A stretch of DNA of 64,000 nucleotides from Pterobdella sp. o SKG-2022. Lineage: Eukaryota; Annelida; Clitellata; Hirudinida; Piscicolidae. Each line of letters starts with the position of its first letter. Position 1 is the stretch's first letter. Made by a program: the position numbers and the translations under genes. This document shows positions 1-11,663 of the stretch, in pieces. The stretch lies in NCBI GenBank assembly GCA_964035795.1, contig OZ038321.1, positions 8,139,446-8,203,445 of the forward strand, read 5' to 3'. The notes under the pieces were generated by a model. It worked only from the letters and a program-made list of their open reading frames with translations, was not told the DNA's origin and searched no databases.

Positions 1-511
1 TGTTGAGGTCTTTATTAAAATTCTTGGAGGTTTTGCATCTCGTGTAAAATTATCGAAGGCGTTTTAATTAAAGAAACTTGATAAGTTTTTCCACTAATGA
101 CTATGAAACTGAACAAGTTTAAGTAATTAAAAGTAATAACTATCTTTTAAAAATTTCAGAGCTTTTCAAGCCAAAAATAAGCTATTCTTAGGTATATTTT
201 CCATGAAAAGTTAATTAAGATATATCATTTTTAGCCATCTTCATTTAATTAAAACCTCGAAACTTCAAAACTATTTTTAGTTTTTGAGTAACTGATATAG
301 TTAAAATTTGGCTTGAGTAGTATCCCAAAAGTAAAATGAAAATATCAAATTCCTCAAAAAAAGAATTTTAATTAGTTTATTCAAACAAGAACCATTATTT
401 TTAAAGCTTCACTTTTGCAATAACGTCTGACTTAGGCATATTACTTGAGCGTTCCAATCATTCATAACTACACAAAAAAATCTTTCACTAAAGTATGCCA
501 CTGCACCACAG

Positions 512-636
512 GTTACTGGCTGTGTTACTTGAACTCAACTGTGAACCCTGTTTTGTATGCCTTGTGCAACAGTCATTTCAGAAACGCTTTCCAACGAATT
601 CTACGATGTCGCTGTTCTAAAAGGTCATACAAATGA
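512..636 (+). CDS. Muscarinic acetylcholine receptor-like GPCR, last exon (partial)
   Basis: Encodes the seventh transmembrane segment and short cytoplasmic tail of a class A GPCR. The segment [20 protein letters not shown] carries the NPxxY motif (NPVLY), and the GYWLCY-NST-NP-YALCN pattern is typical of muscarinic acetylcholine receptors. It is followed by [13 protein letters not shown] and a stop at 634-636; the Cys pair after TM7 is a common palmitoylation site. A splice acceptor (ccacag, ending at 511) immediately precedes the conserved block, and the codons before it do not look like a GPCR, so I start the exon at 512 in phase 1. All earlier exons must lie left of the window. An AATAAA at 978-983 could end the transcript. 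The subfamily rests on one helix, so another aminergic receptor is possible but less likely. Confidence 0.8.
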
Positions 637-1140
637 CGAGAGTGATGTTTGCCATAGTGAATTTCTGCTTGTGGTTCAGAATATATTCTTTGTTGAAAAC
701 AACTGTTGAACACATTTGAAACCACATACGGTGCATATATTTTTAAGGATTTTAACGATAATTTAACGGTTATGTATGGTCCATTCATTTCTCTCATCCA
801 TCATAAGACATATTACTTTTTATAGATTAATATTTAACAAACTAATGCATAAATCAATTCAAATACCTGTATATTTCATTCATAGAAATATTATACAATT
901 AATGTTTCTAATATTTCAATCATTCACCAACGGTATTCAACTCATATTGACACAAAATAAGTTTCAATTGGTTATAAAATAAATATAAGTTTAATCGATA
1001 TTAATTAAATGAAGATTTAGTTCAAAAGATTTCATTACATTATCGTATTATTTCATAAGTATTATATAATTTCATACTGAATCCCACTTGTTTTAACAAA
1101 ATTTCAATAGTGAATGTCTCAATAAGAAAACTGTATGGTT

Positions 1141-1300
1141 AACAAACACAAAGTATTTATTTTAAAAAAAGACACGATGCTTTTTGTAAGACTAGTTTAC
1201 ATTATCACTAGATAAAATAACCATATTTAACTTGATAATGTAAGCTAGTCTTACGAAAAGCTTCATGACTCTTTTGTAAAAAAATACTTTGTGTTTGTTC
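1141..1300. repeat. Hairpin-forming inverted repeat (MITE-like family A)
   Basis: Left arm begins AACAAACACAAAGTATTTAT and the right arm ends in its complement AATACTTTGTGTTTGTT. The arms are about 65 bases long around a short loop. Related copies or single arms are seen at 3150-3215, 18715-18805, 33938-33975 and 63190-63340. The last shares sequence past the right arm (CCTTACA-TTTGATTTAGGCTATT). No coding capacity, so a non-autonomous DNA-transposon-like element is the likely origin. Confidence 0.7.
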
Positions 1301-2708
1301 ACCTTACAGTTTGATTTAGGCTATTGTACTTTATCAATGAAAGAAGCAAAAAAACTTATAGCTATAACTCATATTTAATGTAAAACTTTACTTTTATTCG
1401 TATTGAAACTTTCAACAATTTGAATCTGAAATACTAGATTTTTTCGTCTTATTATCTATTTTTTACTAACATTTGAAATAGCCAATAGCTTTGTAATTTT
1501 TATCTGTTAACATATTTCGTGTTTTTCCTTAACTACTATCAATTGTTATGTCACATACATTATAATAACCTAGAATTTAGTTTAATAATTATTGTTTTTA
1601 TAAGGAGTTGGTTCTACTCGATTTTAAAATATATAATCTCAAACGATCCCTGTTTTCATTTCCAAATGGAAAGAAATTTTTAAAACTTGAATTTATAAAA
1701 ATTTTAAAAGCTGTAAATGAACCGAAAGCATAATCTTATTTTAGCGAGTCGGTGTTAACTAGAAAAATGATCATTCTTTCAAAGTATCGTATTCCTCGTT
1801 AGTAAATTAATTAAACTTGCCAAAAAAAAACTCTCATAGCAAACAACCCGATGAAAACAAAGTTTTCAATCTTCACAACCAGCGTGAAATGTGAAATTTT
1901 ATAACAACTCCAACTACGTTTTCAGGGTTTTTAAGCCTGCAATATATTAAACCTAGGCTATAGAAGGAAATTGAAGCGTGTGTCAAAGCCCGAAAAAGTG
2001 TTGTTATCTGTTCAAATAAATATCATTTCAAAATGTTTATTGATGAAGCATTTGATTACGAAGGCTTTATATGACCTTAAAACATCAAATTTTGCGGCGA
2101 TTTACGACTTGAACGCACAAAAAACATATTTTTTTAAGACATCGTATGTTCTTTGCTGAATTTGAATTTTAGCAGTAAATCTTTAAAACACTTTAAAAAA
2201 AGCATATTATAATTCAACTCTCAATTCTTTCTCACTCACACAACAATTTGAAGATAACGAAGAAATTCAAATTGTAAAAATGAAAGCATTTTATTGAGGA
2301 CCTCGATTAAATGGGGTTAGGTGACTTTAGACCCATCTTGTTAGATTTATTTCCAATGAAAGCATGGTAACATTAAAACTTGAAGTCGTTATACTGAACC
2401 ACAATATTTTCTAATTTTGGAAACGACAGATACTGAAATTTGTTGAGTAATTATTTATTGTCTTTGTGGTTTAAAAAAGTAAAACCTTTCTATACCAACT
2501 ACTCAAAATTATCGTAGGTATTTGAATATTGATTAAAATTGAAGCTGTAGTTTATGGGTTTTATCATATCATAAAGCTTTTTGAGTTACTGTGAAACAAA
2601 CATCAAGTGCTTGTTAGGCTTCATGTGAACTTTTCATAACGATGTTCCTGATCTGCAAATGAATTTAACTTTTTAGAAATATCTAAATGTACATATAAGC
2701 AATATTCA

Positions 2709-3004
2709 ACAATGCTTAACGTCGATTTATGAGAGAAAATTTAGTACATTTATTGAGCAAAAATAGCTAAAATTTTCGGTAAGTATAGCCTTACCATAAT
2801 ACGTTAGTGTTTTTTTCATGCTAACGTATTATGGTTAGGCTATACTTACCGAAAATTCTAGCCATTTTTGCTCAATAAGTGTTCTTCTTTAAGCAGTTCA
2901 TAGCAGAGCGCCTTTGAACGATGCGTAAAAGGCCCTATACAAATAATTAATTCTTATTATTATTACTAAATTTTCTCTCATAAATCGACTTCAAACATTG
3001 CTTT
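2709..3004. repeat. Large palindrome interrupted by a short LINE 3' tail
   Basis: Inner arms 2750-2812 and 2818-2878 are nearly perfect complements (TTATTGAGCAAAAATAGCTA against its reverse complement). Outer arms 2709-2744 and 2966-3004 also pair (GTCGATTTATGAGAGAAAAT). The right side is split at about 2880-2965 by a sequence like the 3' end of the LINE at 41764-41835 (CGATGCGTAAAAGGC, then an ATT-rich tail). Removing this piece would restore a nearly continuous palindrome. Confidence 0.7.
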
Positions 3005-4015
3005 CTGTGAAATATTTATATGCAATACAAACAAGAAATATGGGAATATAACATGAGACGTTAAATTATATGGTAATTCAATTTGAAGAAGCCTGTGTTT
3101 AAACTTCACGATGGACTAAGAAAGTAATAAAATTCAAAGGGTAAGGTCAAGAAACACAAAGTATTTATTTTAAAAGTCACGAAGCTTCTCCTAAGACTAG
3201 CTTACATTATCAAGTGATAGTAATTGAAATGATGAAAAAGTATAGAAAGCTTCATATTCCCTTTCTGTATAAAAAAATATTTTCCCGATGTTTATCTTAT
3301 CAGCTAGTGTGAGGGTTTTGAGGTTCTGATGGTGGGCTTGCAAAATTTTTCTTCCAAATTTTAGAAAATTTTGAACACAAAAATCTTTGCTTTTAACTAC
3401 CAAAAGTTATGGGTTTTTTAAAATAAATGTGTCTCATTTAAAAATTTGAATGAAAAAATTACTGAACCAAAGATACATATTATGCCCCTACAAACCTTTC
3501 CACTGTTTCAAAGTAGGTCTAGGAATTCTTAATTGTGAATATTCAATGTGGAATTCTTGATTTTTTTGCAAGATTCGACTTACTTTGTATTTATGCTCAT
3601 TCCAGCGTACATTTGCTTTTTTGAAATTTTACCATAGTGAGTGTATGAACAGGAGCTTGCTCTCTTACAGGTTACACTGTAGGGATAAGTTACAATTATA
3701 ATGAAATAATTTATTTGTGATAGTTTTACAAGAGTAAATAAATTCAACTTAAATTAATGTATTGGTCATTTTATAGATTCTGGACTTATTACTATCTTGC
3801 TTTGCAGCTGAATATTTTTGTTGAGCATTTTTAAAAGAAAGATGTGAGAAAAACTAAATTTTGAATAAACTAAAATTTGTTGCAATAACTTTGTTAATTT
3901 TTTTTGATCAGATCCCATTTTTCAACCCCTTATTAGTTTCCAAAAACTTGATAAAATATTTTTCTTTTGAGAGATGGCTGTTTAGATGGCAGCCCTAAAG
4001 AATGTTATATATTTT

Positions 4016-4135
4016 TTTATTTTTTGCCCACATAGATATCGTCCACGTATCGAATGTAGAAGTTCAAAGACAAAAAGCATGGGTGCTTATTCCTTGTTTT
4101 TATTCATAAAAAACTTGATAAAACCACCAGAGTGC
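4016..4135 (-). mobile_element. Penelope-like reverse transcriptase fragment
   Basis: The minus strand reads FYIRYVDDIYVGK, the catalytic YVDD motif of a reverse transcriptase in the style of Penelope-like elements. It is preceded by GGFIKFFMNKNKE, a stop, and PMLF-like sequence. It aligns with the matching stretch of the longer Penelope-like element at 23460-24860 (YIRYVDDTYV). Only this core is recognisable; the fragment is short and contains an in-frame stop. Confidence 0.65.
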
Positions 4136-4971
4136 CTCCACTAGAACTTCATCTGTTTGCTTGTGTAACGTGCCATTGCTGGAATATGTTATCTCTTGTC
4201 ATTTAAATCATTATCTTGTCACTTAGTTCAAAATCTTTCAAAATGTAAGCCTGTTGCATAAAAAAGTAGTTTAGCATTTCAGATTTTTAAAAAATATGTG
4301 ACTCAATTATAAATTTTGATTGAAGAATATTAAAATATGAAAAATTATTAAAATAATTTATATAAAACTTTTATAACATTTTTTTTGCTTTTAAATTAGA
4401 ATTCTCACTATTAAAGTTATAAATATTTTTATATATTCAGTAAAGATAACTATCTCTATTTCTAGTTATTTTGCATGAGGTGATCTGTTTCTTTATCATC
4501 AATCGCAATGAGCTGATGGATCAAGTGGTAGTACCTTGAGTTTAAAAGGTCAATATTATGTCTAAATTTTATTCATGATATGGGATGAAAAATGGTGTAT
4601 TTAATTGAAAAAAATAAAAATAGGCATATGAAAAGATCTGAAGCTCAAGAAAATTTGAGCCAAAATCAGGTTGAGATATTAAAAAATTATTATGAAACAT
4701 ATAACTTCAGTTATCAAAAAGTTGTAGGATCATTGAAGTGGCAATTTAGAGTGTGGTCAAAAAGTATACCAGCTACTCATTCCTCAATTCATTCAAACTT
4801 TTAGTAATATTTCTATAAAACATTGGTTTCAATTTCATAGTTGTTTTTATGAATGATAAAAATTAAAGTTTTCGATAACAATATTTGTTCAACAAGCTGA
4901 TTAGATTAAAATTATCAACATAAATCTCCACTTCACAATTGGGTTTAAATGGTCCGGCTAAGGCAAGAATG

Positions 4972-4978
4972 TATAAAA
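4972..4978 (+). promoter_or_regulatory. TATA box of the carboxylesterase gene
   Basis: TATAAAA lies 47 bases before the start codon at 5025, suiting a short 5'UTR. The assignment rests on sequence and spacing only. Confidence 0.5.
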
Positions 4979-5024
4979 GAGAGTAAATCATCAAAAAGTT
5001 AGAGTTAGAATTTTCGACCCCACA

Positions 5025-8000
5025 ATGAGTTTCATAGCTTTTAACGTAAGTTTGGGAATCTGTTTTATGTTGCTGTTTGCGTTGCTTGTTGAGACTGCAA
5101 AAAATCCTGTTGTTGAAACCAAGCTTGGGAAAGTCAAGGGAAAAACCCAGAAATATGAGGGTAGGTTTTAAAATTTGATAATGTTTTTAAAATTTTATTT
5201 TGATGTGAAATTCAAAATGATAATATATAATTGAAAAGGCAAAAAGTACGAGAGGTATCTGGCAATTCCCTTCGCCAAGCCCCCTGTGAAGGAACGTAGG
5301 TGGGAAAAACCACTGCCCGTGGAGGCGTGGAAACCTTTGACTATTGATGCCACTAAATACTCTGTACACTGTACTCAGTTTATTGCAAAGTTTTACAACT
5401 TTGTGGGTATGGGCAGAAAAGCTTCAGAAGATTGCCTTTATCTCAATGTTTTTGTTCCGGGATCAGTCAAAAATCATGAGTGAGTTTAAAAAATTTTTGT
5501 TTAGTCGTGAAGAACCAACTAAACTTTCTTCTATGTTTTTACCCAAATGCACCTTCGGTTCATAAAATCATATTTTTTTCAGTCGATCTCGTTTTATTTA
5601 GTTTTCGTAAACTTTATGTAGAAAAACTAATTGACTAACAATATTTAAAAACTTCGCTAAAATTTAGACTGTTCGTTAGAACTCTGAGTGCGCAATTATA
5701 GCACGCATAGATGCGGCATTAAAACTGTAGTTAGGTGAATGAAATTTTTAAACGTTAATTGATGTTACTGTTTCTCAAGGTTTGAGTGCTTTTTGAATTT
5801 AGTGTCAAACTAAAAATTGTATCAAGTGTAATCATTTTAATTTGAAAGGCTTAAAATCATGCTATGAGATCACCTGAATAAAAATTTTGGTTGAGCAATT
5901 TTATATTTAATTGAAACCATTGAACACAGAATAAGTTTGTTTAAAATATACAAAACTTTTCATTCAAATGTAACGTCATCAAATGCTTATTATCATTAAC
6001 ATTGTATTAAAAATTATCAACATGACTTGATAATGTTACGTTAGTAAAAAAAACTTCGTAATTTAAATTTTTTTTCAGCTTTCAATGGTTTTTGAATATT
6101 TGAGTTAAAATTGAAAATATTTTGTAACTCGTTTCAAATTTCATAATGCGCTTCCCTATATTTAGAGGTTTTTCAAATATATAAATTTCGTTTTTTGTAC
6201 CAGAGAGAAAAAGTTGCCTGTAATATTTTATACTTTCGGTGGTGGATTTGTGCTGGGCACAGGGGCAATGTACCCTGGCCATGTGATGGCTTTGCAAGGC
6301 CAAGTTATTGTGGTCACTTTCAACTATCGTGTCGGAACCCTTGGTTGGATTTCTACAGGTTTATATAGTTAATGAATGTTTTTGAGGAAATGAGTATCAT
6401 GTCATTTCATTCAACAGGGGATTCAGCATTGCGTGGAAATTACGGTCTGTGGGATACAAAGTTGGCTTTGGAGTGGGTGAAGGAACACATTGGGTCTTTC
6501 GGAGGAGATGCAGACCAAATTACTGCCATGGGACAATCCGCTGGTGCTGCTATAACCAGTCATATGATGGTTTCACCTCAAACTAACAAGCTTTTCAAAA
6601 ATGCTGTTTGTCTTTCTGGCACATCATCTGGTTACTTTGGTGTTGTGACACAACCTTTGCACCTGTCCATGTTACTGGCGAATATATTTGAATGCAACCA
6701 AACTAACACTCAAGACATTGAAAATTGTTTGAGAAATATCGATGCAGAAACACTTGACTTTTACGGAGCTCTTTCTCAAAAACGACTTTTGAATTGTAAT
6801 CCTACCCTGTTGCCAAACATCGATGGAGAGTTCCTGCAACAACCCGCTAGAAATGCTTTTCAGACAGAAGCTGGTGTAAAACATTTTTATCAAAATTGAA
6901 ATAATTTGCAAGTATACATATGATGATTGAATGAAAATTTAATGTTTTCAGGAAAACACATACATCTTCTGACTGGTTCCCTACAGCATGACGGGGCTGC
7001 TTTTATTATCAAGAACCCTCTAGGCATGAACAGACTGAAAAAGAACCACAGCGCCACATCCCATGAAAGTCTCAGAAAACATATGAGGTTATCATGTCTT
7101 TAAAATCTGTTGAGTGGTTTCGTAGCTTTCAAGAGGCATAACATATCACTAGTTCGAACTTTGAAACTTTACTGAGTGGAGATTTTAGATGCCTTTATCT
7201 TCAAATATTCAGAATTTTTTGAAAAATAAATTTGAATATTAAAAAATTTGAAACTCAAAGATGAATTTAATTTATTTAAGGTAATAGTTTTTTAAATTTT
7301 AATCTGAATTCCCAAATACCTCATTTTATTTTCATTTGATCATTTTGAGAGTTTGCCTAGAAGCAAATGATGTTTTTTACTAATTTTCATCAAAAACTTT
7401 TTTCAAAATACTTTTAAAAACCTTGTTAGTTGCGTACTTATTTTTAAACATGGTTAAATTAGTTTTTAACAATAGAAAAAAAATTGATAATTTTTTAACC
7501 AGACAATGGTGGGGATTTTTGGAGAACAAAGATGAAATCATAGACAGATTTTTAGATTATTATTCTGACATGAAGTCTGACGATCTGACCACAAGGACAA
7601 AGGGAGCAGTAAAAGGAATGACTGAAGCTTGGTTTGGAGCCGCAAGTAACTGGGAAGCCAAAATTCATAGGTGACACCATCATTAGTTTTTTAACTTTAT
7701 TTTTAATTAGAAAAAAATTAATTCTAATACTTCCTTTATTTTTTCAAAAGCTCTTACAACCGTTCTTCTACTTATCATTACCTTTTCAAATATCGTCAAT
7801 CATTTTTGCACGGCTATCCTGATTGGTTGGAAGGCTCCCACATGGATGATTTATACAGTGTTTTTGGAGATACTTTTTTAGAAAAATTCAGAAAAACTAT
7901 TTTACTAAGAAAATACAAAGCACAAGATAGGGTTATGAGCGATAACTTCATGGCCTTATTAACAAACTTCGCTCATTCTAGGTCGGTATATGCTTATTTG

Positions 8001-8623
8001 TTAAAAAGATAACAAACTATTTTCGTTTCAATTGACTGATAAGACTTATAAAGCAAATGAATATATTTTCAGCAATCCAAATATTGGGCCGAATAAGGCA
8101 GTTAGGGAATGGAGACAATATAACGACAATGAAAAAAATTATCTTGAAATTAGTCAAAATCCGAAAGAAAAAACTTTTCTAGACGAAGATATGTCTAAAA
8201 ATTATGAATTTCAAATGGACACATTCAATCTTTATGTCTACCCCCCTTTACCTACCTTCGACCAACTCAAGCACCAACAAGCAATATCTCAGCCAGGTTG
8301 AGTCATACCCGTTCTAATGCCAACCCATTTCACTTGGCATTCTTGTATACTTATTCATCTTCATAATTATAAATATCAAAAGTTGTTTTTATACGTAAAA
8401 AATATAATTGTTGAAACAATTTTTAAATTTTTATCAAAAACCTTCAAATAAAATCAGTCTTAATTTATTTTTATGATAATTGCAAACAGAAATCGACAAG
8501 CTGATAGAAGAGTTCAAGATAGATTTGTTGGATATTTATCCATCCGTGCCTAATATTGACGAGACTGTAAACTATTTCAAAAACTCCCGATTGGCAATTA
8601 TCCTACGCAACAAAAACATTTAA
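5025..8623 (+). CDS. Secreted type-B carboxylesterase / cholinesterase-like protein, 9 exons
   Basis: An alpha/beta-hydrolase expected to hydrolyse carboxylic esters outside the cell or in the secretory pathway. Exons: 5025-5160, 5239-5479, 6204-6358, 6418-6873, 6952-7087, 7503-7670, 7751-7981, 8073-8296, 8490-8623. All junctions are GT/AG and phase-consistent, giving 626 aa. The N-terminus has a hydrophobic signal (GICFMLLFALLV). The family signature SEDCLYLNV ends near residue 115. The oxyanion-hole loop reads FGGGF instead of the usual HGGGF. The nucleophile elbow is GQSAGA (Ser218) instead of GESAG. The likely acid is Asp343 in LQHDGAAF, and His460 lies in GSHMDDLYSVFG. The C-terminal W-Y-YL pattern is also present. 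The triad looks complete, so activity is plausible. Whether it is a cholinesterase, juvenile-hormone-type or general esterase cannot be told. Confidence 0.9.
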
Positions 8624-10097
8624 ACTTGAATCTTCAAATTTGAGCATTTTAAAAACCGTTTTTTAACTATATTCATAATTTTGTAGTTTTAACTTTTATA
8701 AAGTAAATTAATTCAAATAATCTCATAAACCTTTAAATTTCTATATTCCTTTTCAAGTGTTTGATGCTGATTTTTTTTAATTGAAAAAATATTTTGCAAA
8801 AATTCATTTTTTTGAACAAAAATAAAAACAGTGATCATATCTGAATTATTCTGATTTGGGTATATCAGTGACTTCCTTGAAGTTTATTCATAGAAAACAT
8901 AAAACTAGATAAAGCTACATGGTAACGACTAGACACGATGTAAAACCCGGGACCTTTGGACCATTATTGATTCATTCAAGCAAGAGATATTTAAAAGTGT
9001 TTAATAATCCTAGTATATGAGTTTGAGAATTTAAAATAAAAATACACTAATTAATTTGAAGAACCTGATGAAAAAATTAAATTCTAAAATAAGAAAGTCT
9101 AACGTTTTATAATAAGGTTGAACTTATCAAAAACTATAGTTTTGGGTTATCAATAAATGTATAAAAAATTTCTCACATTTTATGTTATTGTTGAAAAGCT
9201 TCAAAATCGGCTTTGATGTTTGATATACCTTCAACATTGAATTCATACAAAATGCTTTTTTCACTGATTTTCATTACATTATTGCGTTTATTATTTTTGG
9301 TGAATTTTAATTTATATAAACAGAAAAACGAGCTATTTTTTATCCATTGATATTTCATAGATTTTAACTTTCTATTTATAGGTTAATTTTATTTTATCGT
9401 GTTTTTCTCTTCTTTGATGAAATTTAGCTTTTTAAGTTGTTTTGAAAAAAATTCTATTCAAACTATTTGATAAAATTAACTAAAAAACAGGTAATAAAAC
9501 GTAGCCAAGTTTCGAAACACTGTTTTTTTTTTTACATATTTTGCAGTTTTCGATATGAATACATCAGAAGATAAAAATTGTCCAAAGATTTAGTATTAGT
9601 TTTTCATCATCAATACGATAATGAAGTCAAAAAAGTATGTAAAAACCCATATGTCCACCCTAGCAAAGTGATTTCTAAATATATCGTCTTTGTACTTAGT
9701 ATAGTTTTGCTAAGTAAAAATTTTAATAGTTATACATTACCACGCAGTGTAAATTAAAAAATTTCTTTTACTCGGAAGCTTTTTTTATTTTTAAAAGTTT
9801 TTGATGGGAAAAGTTTCAATTTTAATCAATCATTTCCAAAACCTATGAATGCATACTCAAGTAACTCACCTGTTCATGGAATAGAACGCAAGTTTAACAT
9901 TCGGAAAAAACACGCTCACATATGGAGCCACTTTGATTCTCTAGCTGCATTATTATCATTATGTGTCTCAAGCATACTGGGCTTGAAAAGATTTAAACAG
10001 ATTGTCCCAAAAATTTTTTATTGACTTTTTTCAACATATTTCATTCAAAACACCAGAAATTTGAAGAGGATGACAATGTACTAAAAGAAAACATTTT
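8624..10097. other. AT-rich intergenic region, nothing recognised
   Basis: Between the carboxylesterase stop and the conserved upstream block of the first metalloproteinase I see no coding segment. One short repeat motif (AAGGTTGAACTTATC, 9114-9128) is shared with the hairpin family found elsewhere in the window. Confidence 0.5.
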
Positions 10098-10366
10098 TTT
10101 AACTTGTGACGCTCAAGAATAAAGAAATTTTACCTAAAAATTTTCAAAGAACACTTTAAAAATGTCATAATGTGTAGTTAAATGTATAATTGACGGATGT
10201 TGATTAGAGTGGAGATCCGTCTTTCAAATTCATTCTGACGTCTTTTTCAAGGCTATATAAACACTTAGAAAAGGCACCAAAGCGGTGTGTAGAAGTTGAA
10301 CAACCTCCTAATTAGAATAAAGTTTTGATTCAGATCAATAGTTTTACAAAATCATACAGCAAAACA
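10098..10366 (+). promoter_or_regulatory. Duplicated promoter region of the first metalloproteinase, with TATA box
   Basis: TATATAAA at 10254-10261 lies about 105 bases before the start codon. The region from TTTTAACTTGTGACGCTCA through the TATA box to AGTTGAACAA is shared, with scattered differences, with 16538-16735 in front of the second copy, so the duplicated unit included the promoter. Confidence 0.65.
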
Positions 10367-11663
10367 ATGATTTTTGGTATGAAATTGTTTTCACTCTTAG
10401 TGATGTCGTTTGTGGTGGTAAATTGCCTTCCTACCAAGCATCTGAAAAGACTCTCTGCTCGTGAAGAATTCAATCAATATGACGCATATGTGAGTCTCAA
10501 GATATCATTGTTTATAATTATATGATAGTAAATATACTTTAATAAATACCAACTCAGGCTTTCCTAGTCAAATATGGATATGTCGAGAAACCAACATCGA
10601 ACGGACCAGTTGCTATGAGAGATTTGAGCGAGTCATTGAAGAAAATGCAGAGATTTGCAGGCATCGAGGAAACCGGATATTTAGACGATGAAACAGTCAA
10701 AATGATGGTTTCTCCCCGATGTGGAGTGAAAGATCCCATTCGACCTAAGATTTCAAAAAGATTCGTTTTAGGCAGTGAGTGACCAGATCTTACATTGACT
10801 TATGTATGTATGACTTCATCATTAATATAAAAACGTTATTGTGCAGGCGCGTGGAGCACGAAACACTTGACATATTCAATCAACAGTTATCCATCAAACG
10901 CTGGTGACTTGAAAGAGCAACAGAGGGTCGACCATGAAACGGCACTAGCCTTCAAGGTTTGTTTCAACCGAAATATTTTAGTACCCATTATAGGTGTAGT
11001 TTCAAATAATATTTCTATCAATCGTCTACAGTACTGGAGTGACCAAGCCAACTTGTCTTTTAGACGCGTGAGTCAAGATGAGGCTGACATTCAAATTGAC
11101 TTTTTCAGTGAAGATCATAATGATAGAAAACCTTTCGATGGACAAGGTGCTATATTGGCACATGCCTTCTTTCCAGAGTCTGGTGATTTACATTTGGACG
11201 ATGATGAAACGTGGAACAGTGTGGAAGGTGAAACATTGTTGCAAATTTTAAACAAAAATTTATTATAACAATTAATCATTCAGAAAGAAACGAGTGGCCA
11301 GGTAAGAGCTTTTTGCAAGTGATGGTGCACGAAATAGGACATGTTCTAGGAATCGACCATTCAAACCATAAAGACGCCATTATGTATGCGTACTATGAAT
11401 ATAGATCAAACTTCCAACTGGCAGAAGATGATATCCACGCAGTGCAAGCCCTTTATGGTTAGTTGGCTTTTTTTCAAACTGTGGTGTTGTTTTCACTCAA
11501 TTGATTGTCATCAGGTTTAAAACAAGAAAGTATTCCATGCACTACAACCATGAAAACGTTGACAACCACCCGATTCAAGCCCGCAACACTCCGCATATAT
11601 GATGATGATGTATGGTATTTTCCGCGCCGTGGTAATCTGCCAGATATTCCGAAGAAGCCTTAA
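10367..11663 (+). CDS. Matrix metalloproteinase without hemopexin domain, copy 1 (6 exons)
   Basis: A secreted zinc endopeptidase of the matrixin family (M10A), 322 aa. Exons: 10367-10489, 10558-10774, 10847-10956, 11032-11227, 11284-11457, 11515-11663, all GT/AG and phase-consistent. A signal peptide (KLFSLLVMSFVVVNC) is followed by the prodomain with the cysteine switch PRCGVKD (Cys96; usual PRCGVPD). The catalytic domain carries the structural zinc/calcium loop (EDHND, PFDGQG, LAHAFFP, LDDDETW), the zinc site HEIGHVLGIDH (His231, Glu232, His235, His241) and a Met-turn AIMYAYY (Met249). The last exon encodes about 50 residues with an acidic IYDDDVWYFP stretch and no hemopexin repeat, a minimal matrilysin-like build. 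Nothing is broken. AATAAA follows the stop at 11675-11680. Zymogen activation by release of Cys96 from zinc is inferred from the family. Confidence 0.93.

Larger units (their letters stand above)
637..4971. other. Intergenic region with hairpin repeats and retroelement scraps
   Basis: No convincing gene. After the receptor 3'UTR the stretch is AT-rich and holds two large inverted repeats (about 1141-1300 and 2709-3004), a half copy of the first at 3150-3215, and a Penelope-type reverse transcriptase scrap near 4016-4135. A short open frame at 4592-4804 is discussed among the findings. Confidence 0.6.
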
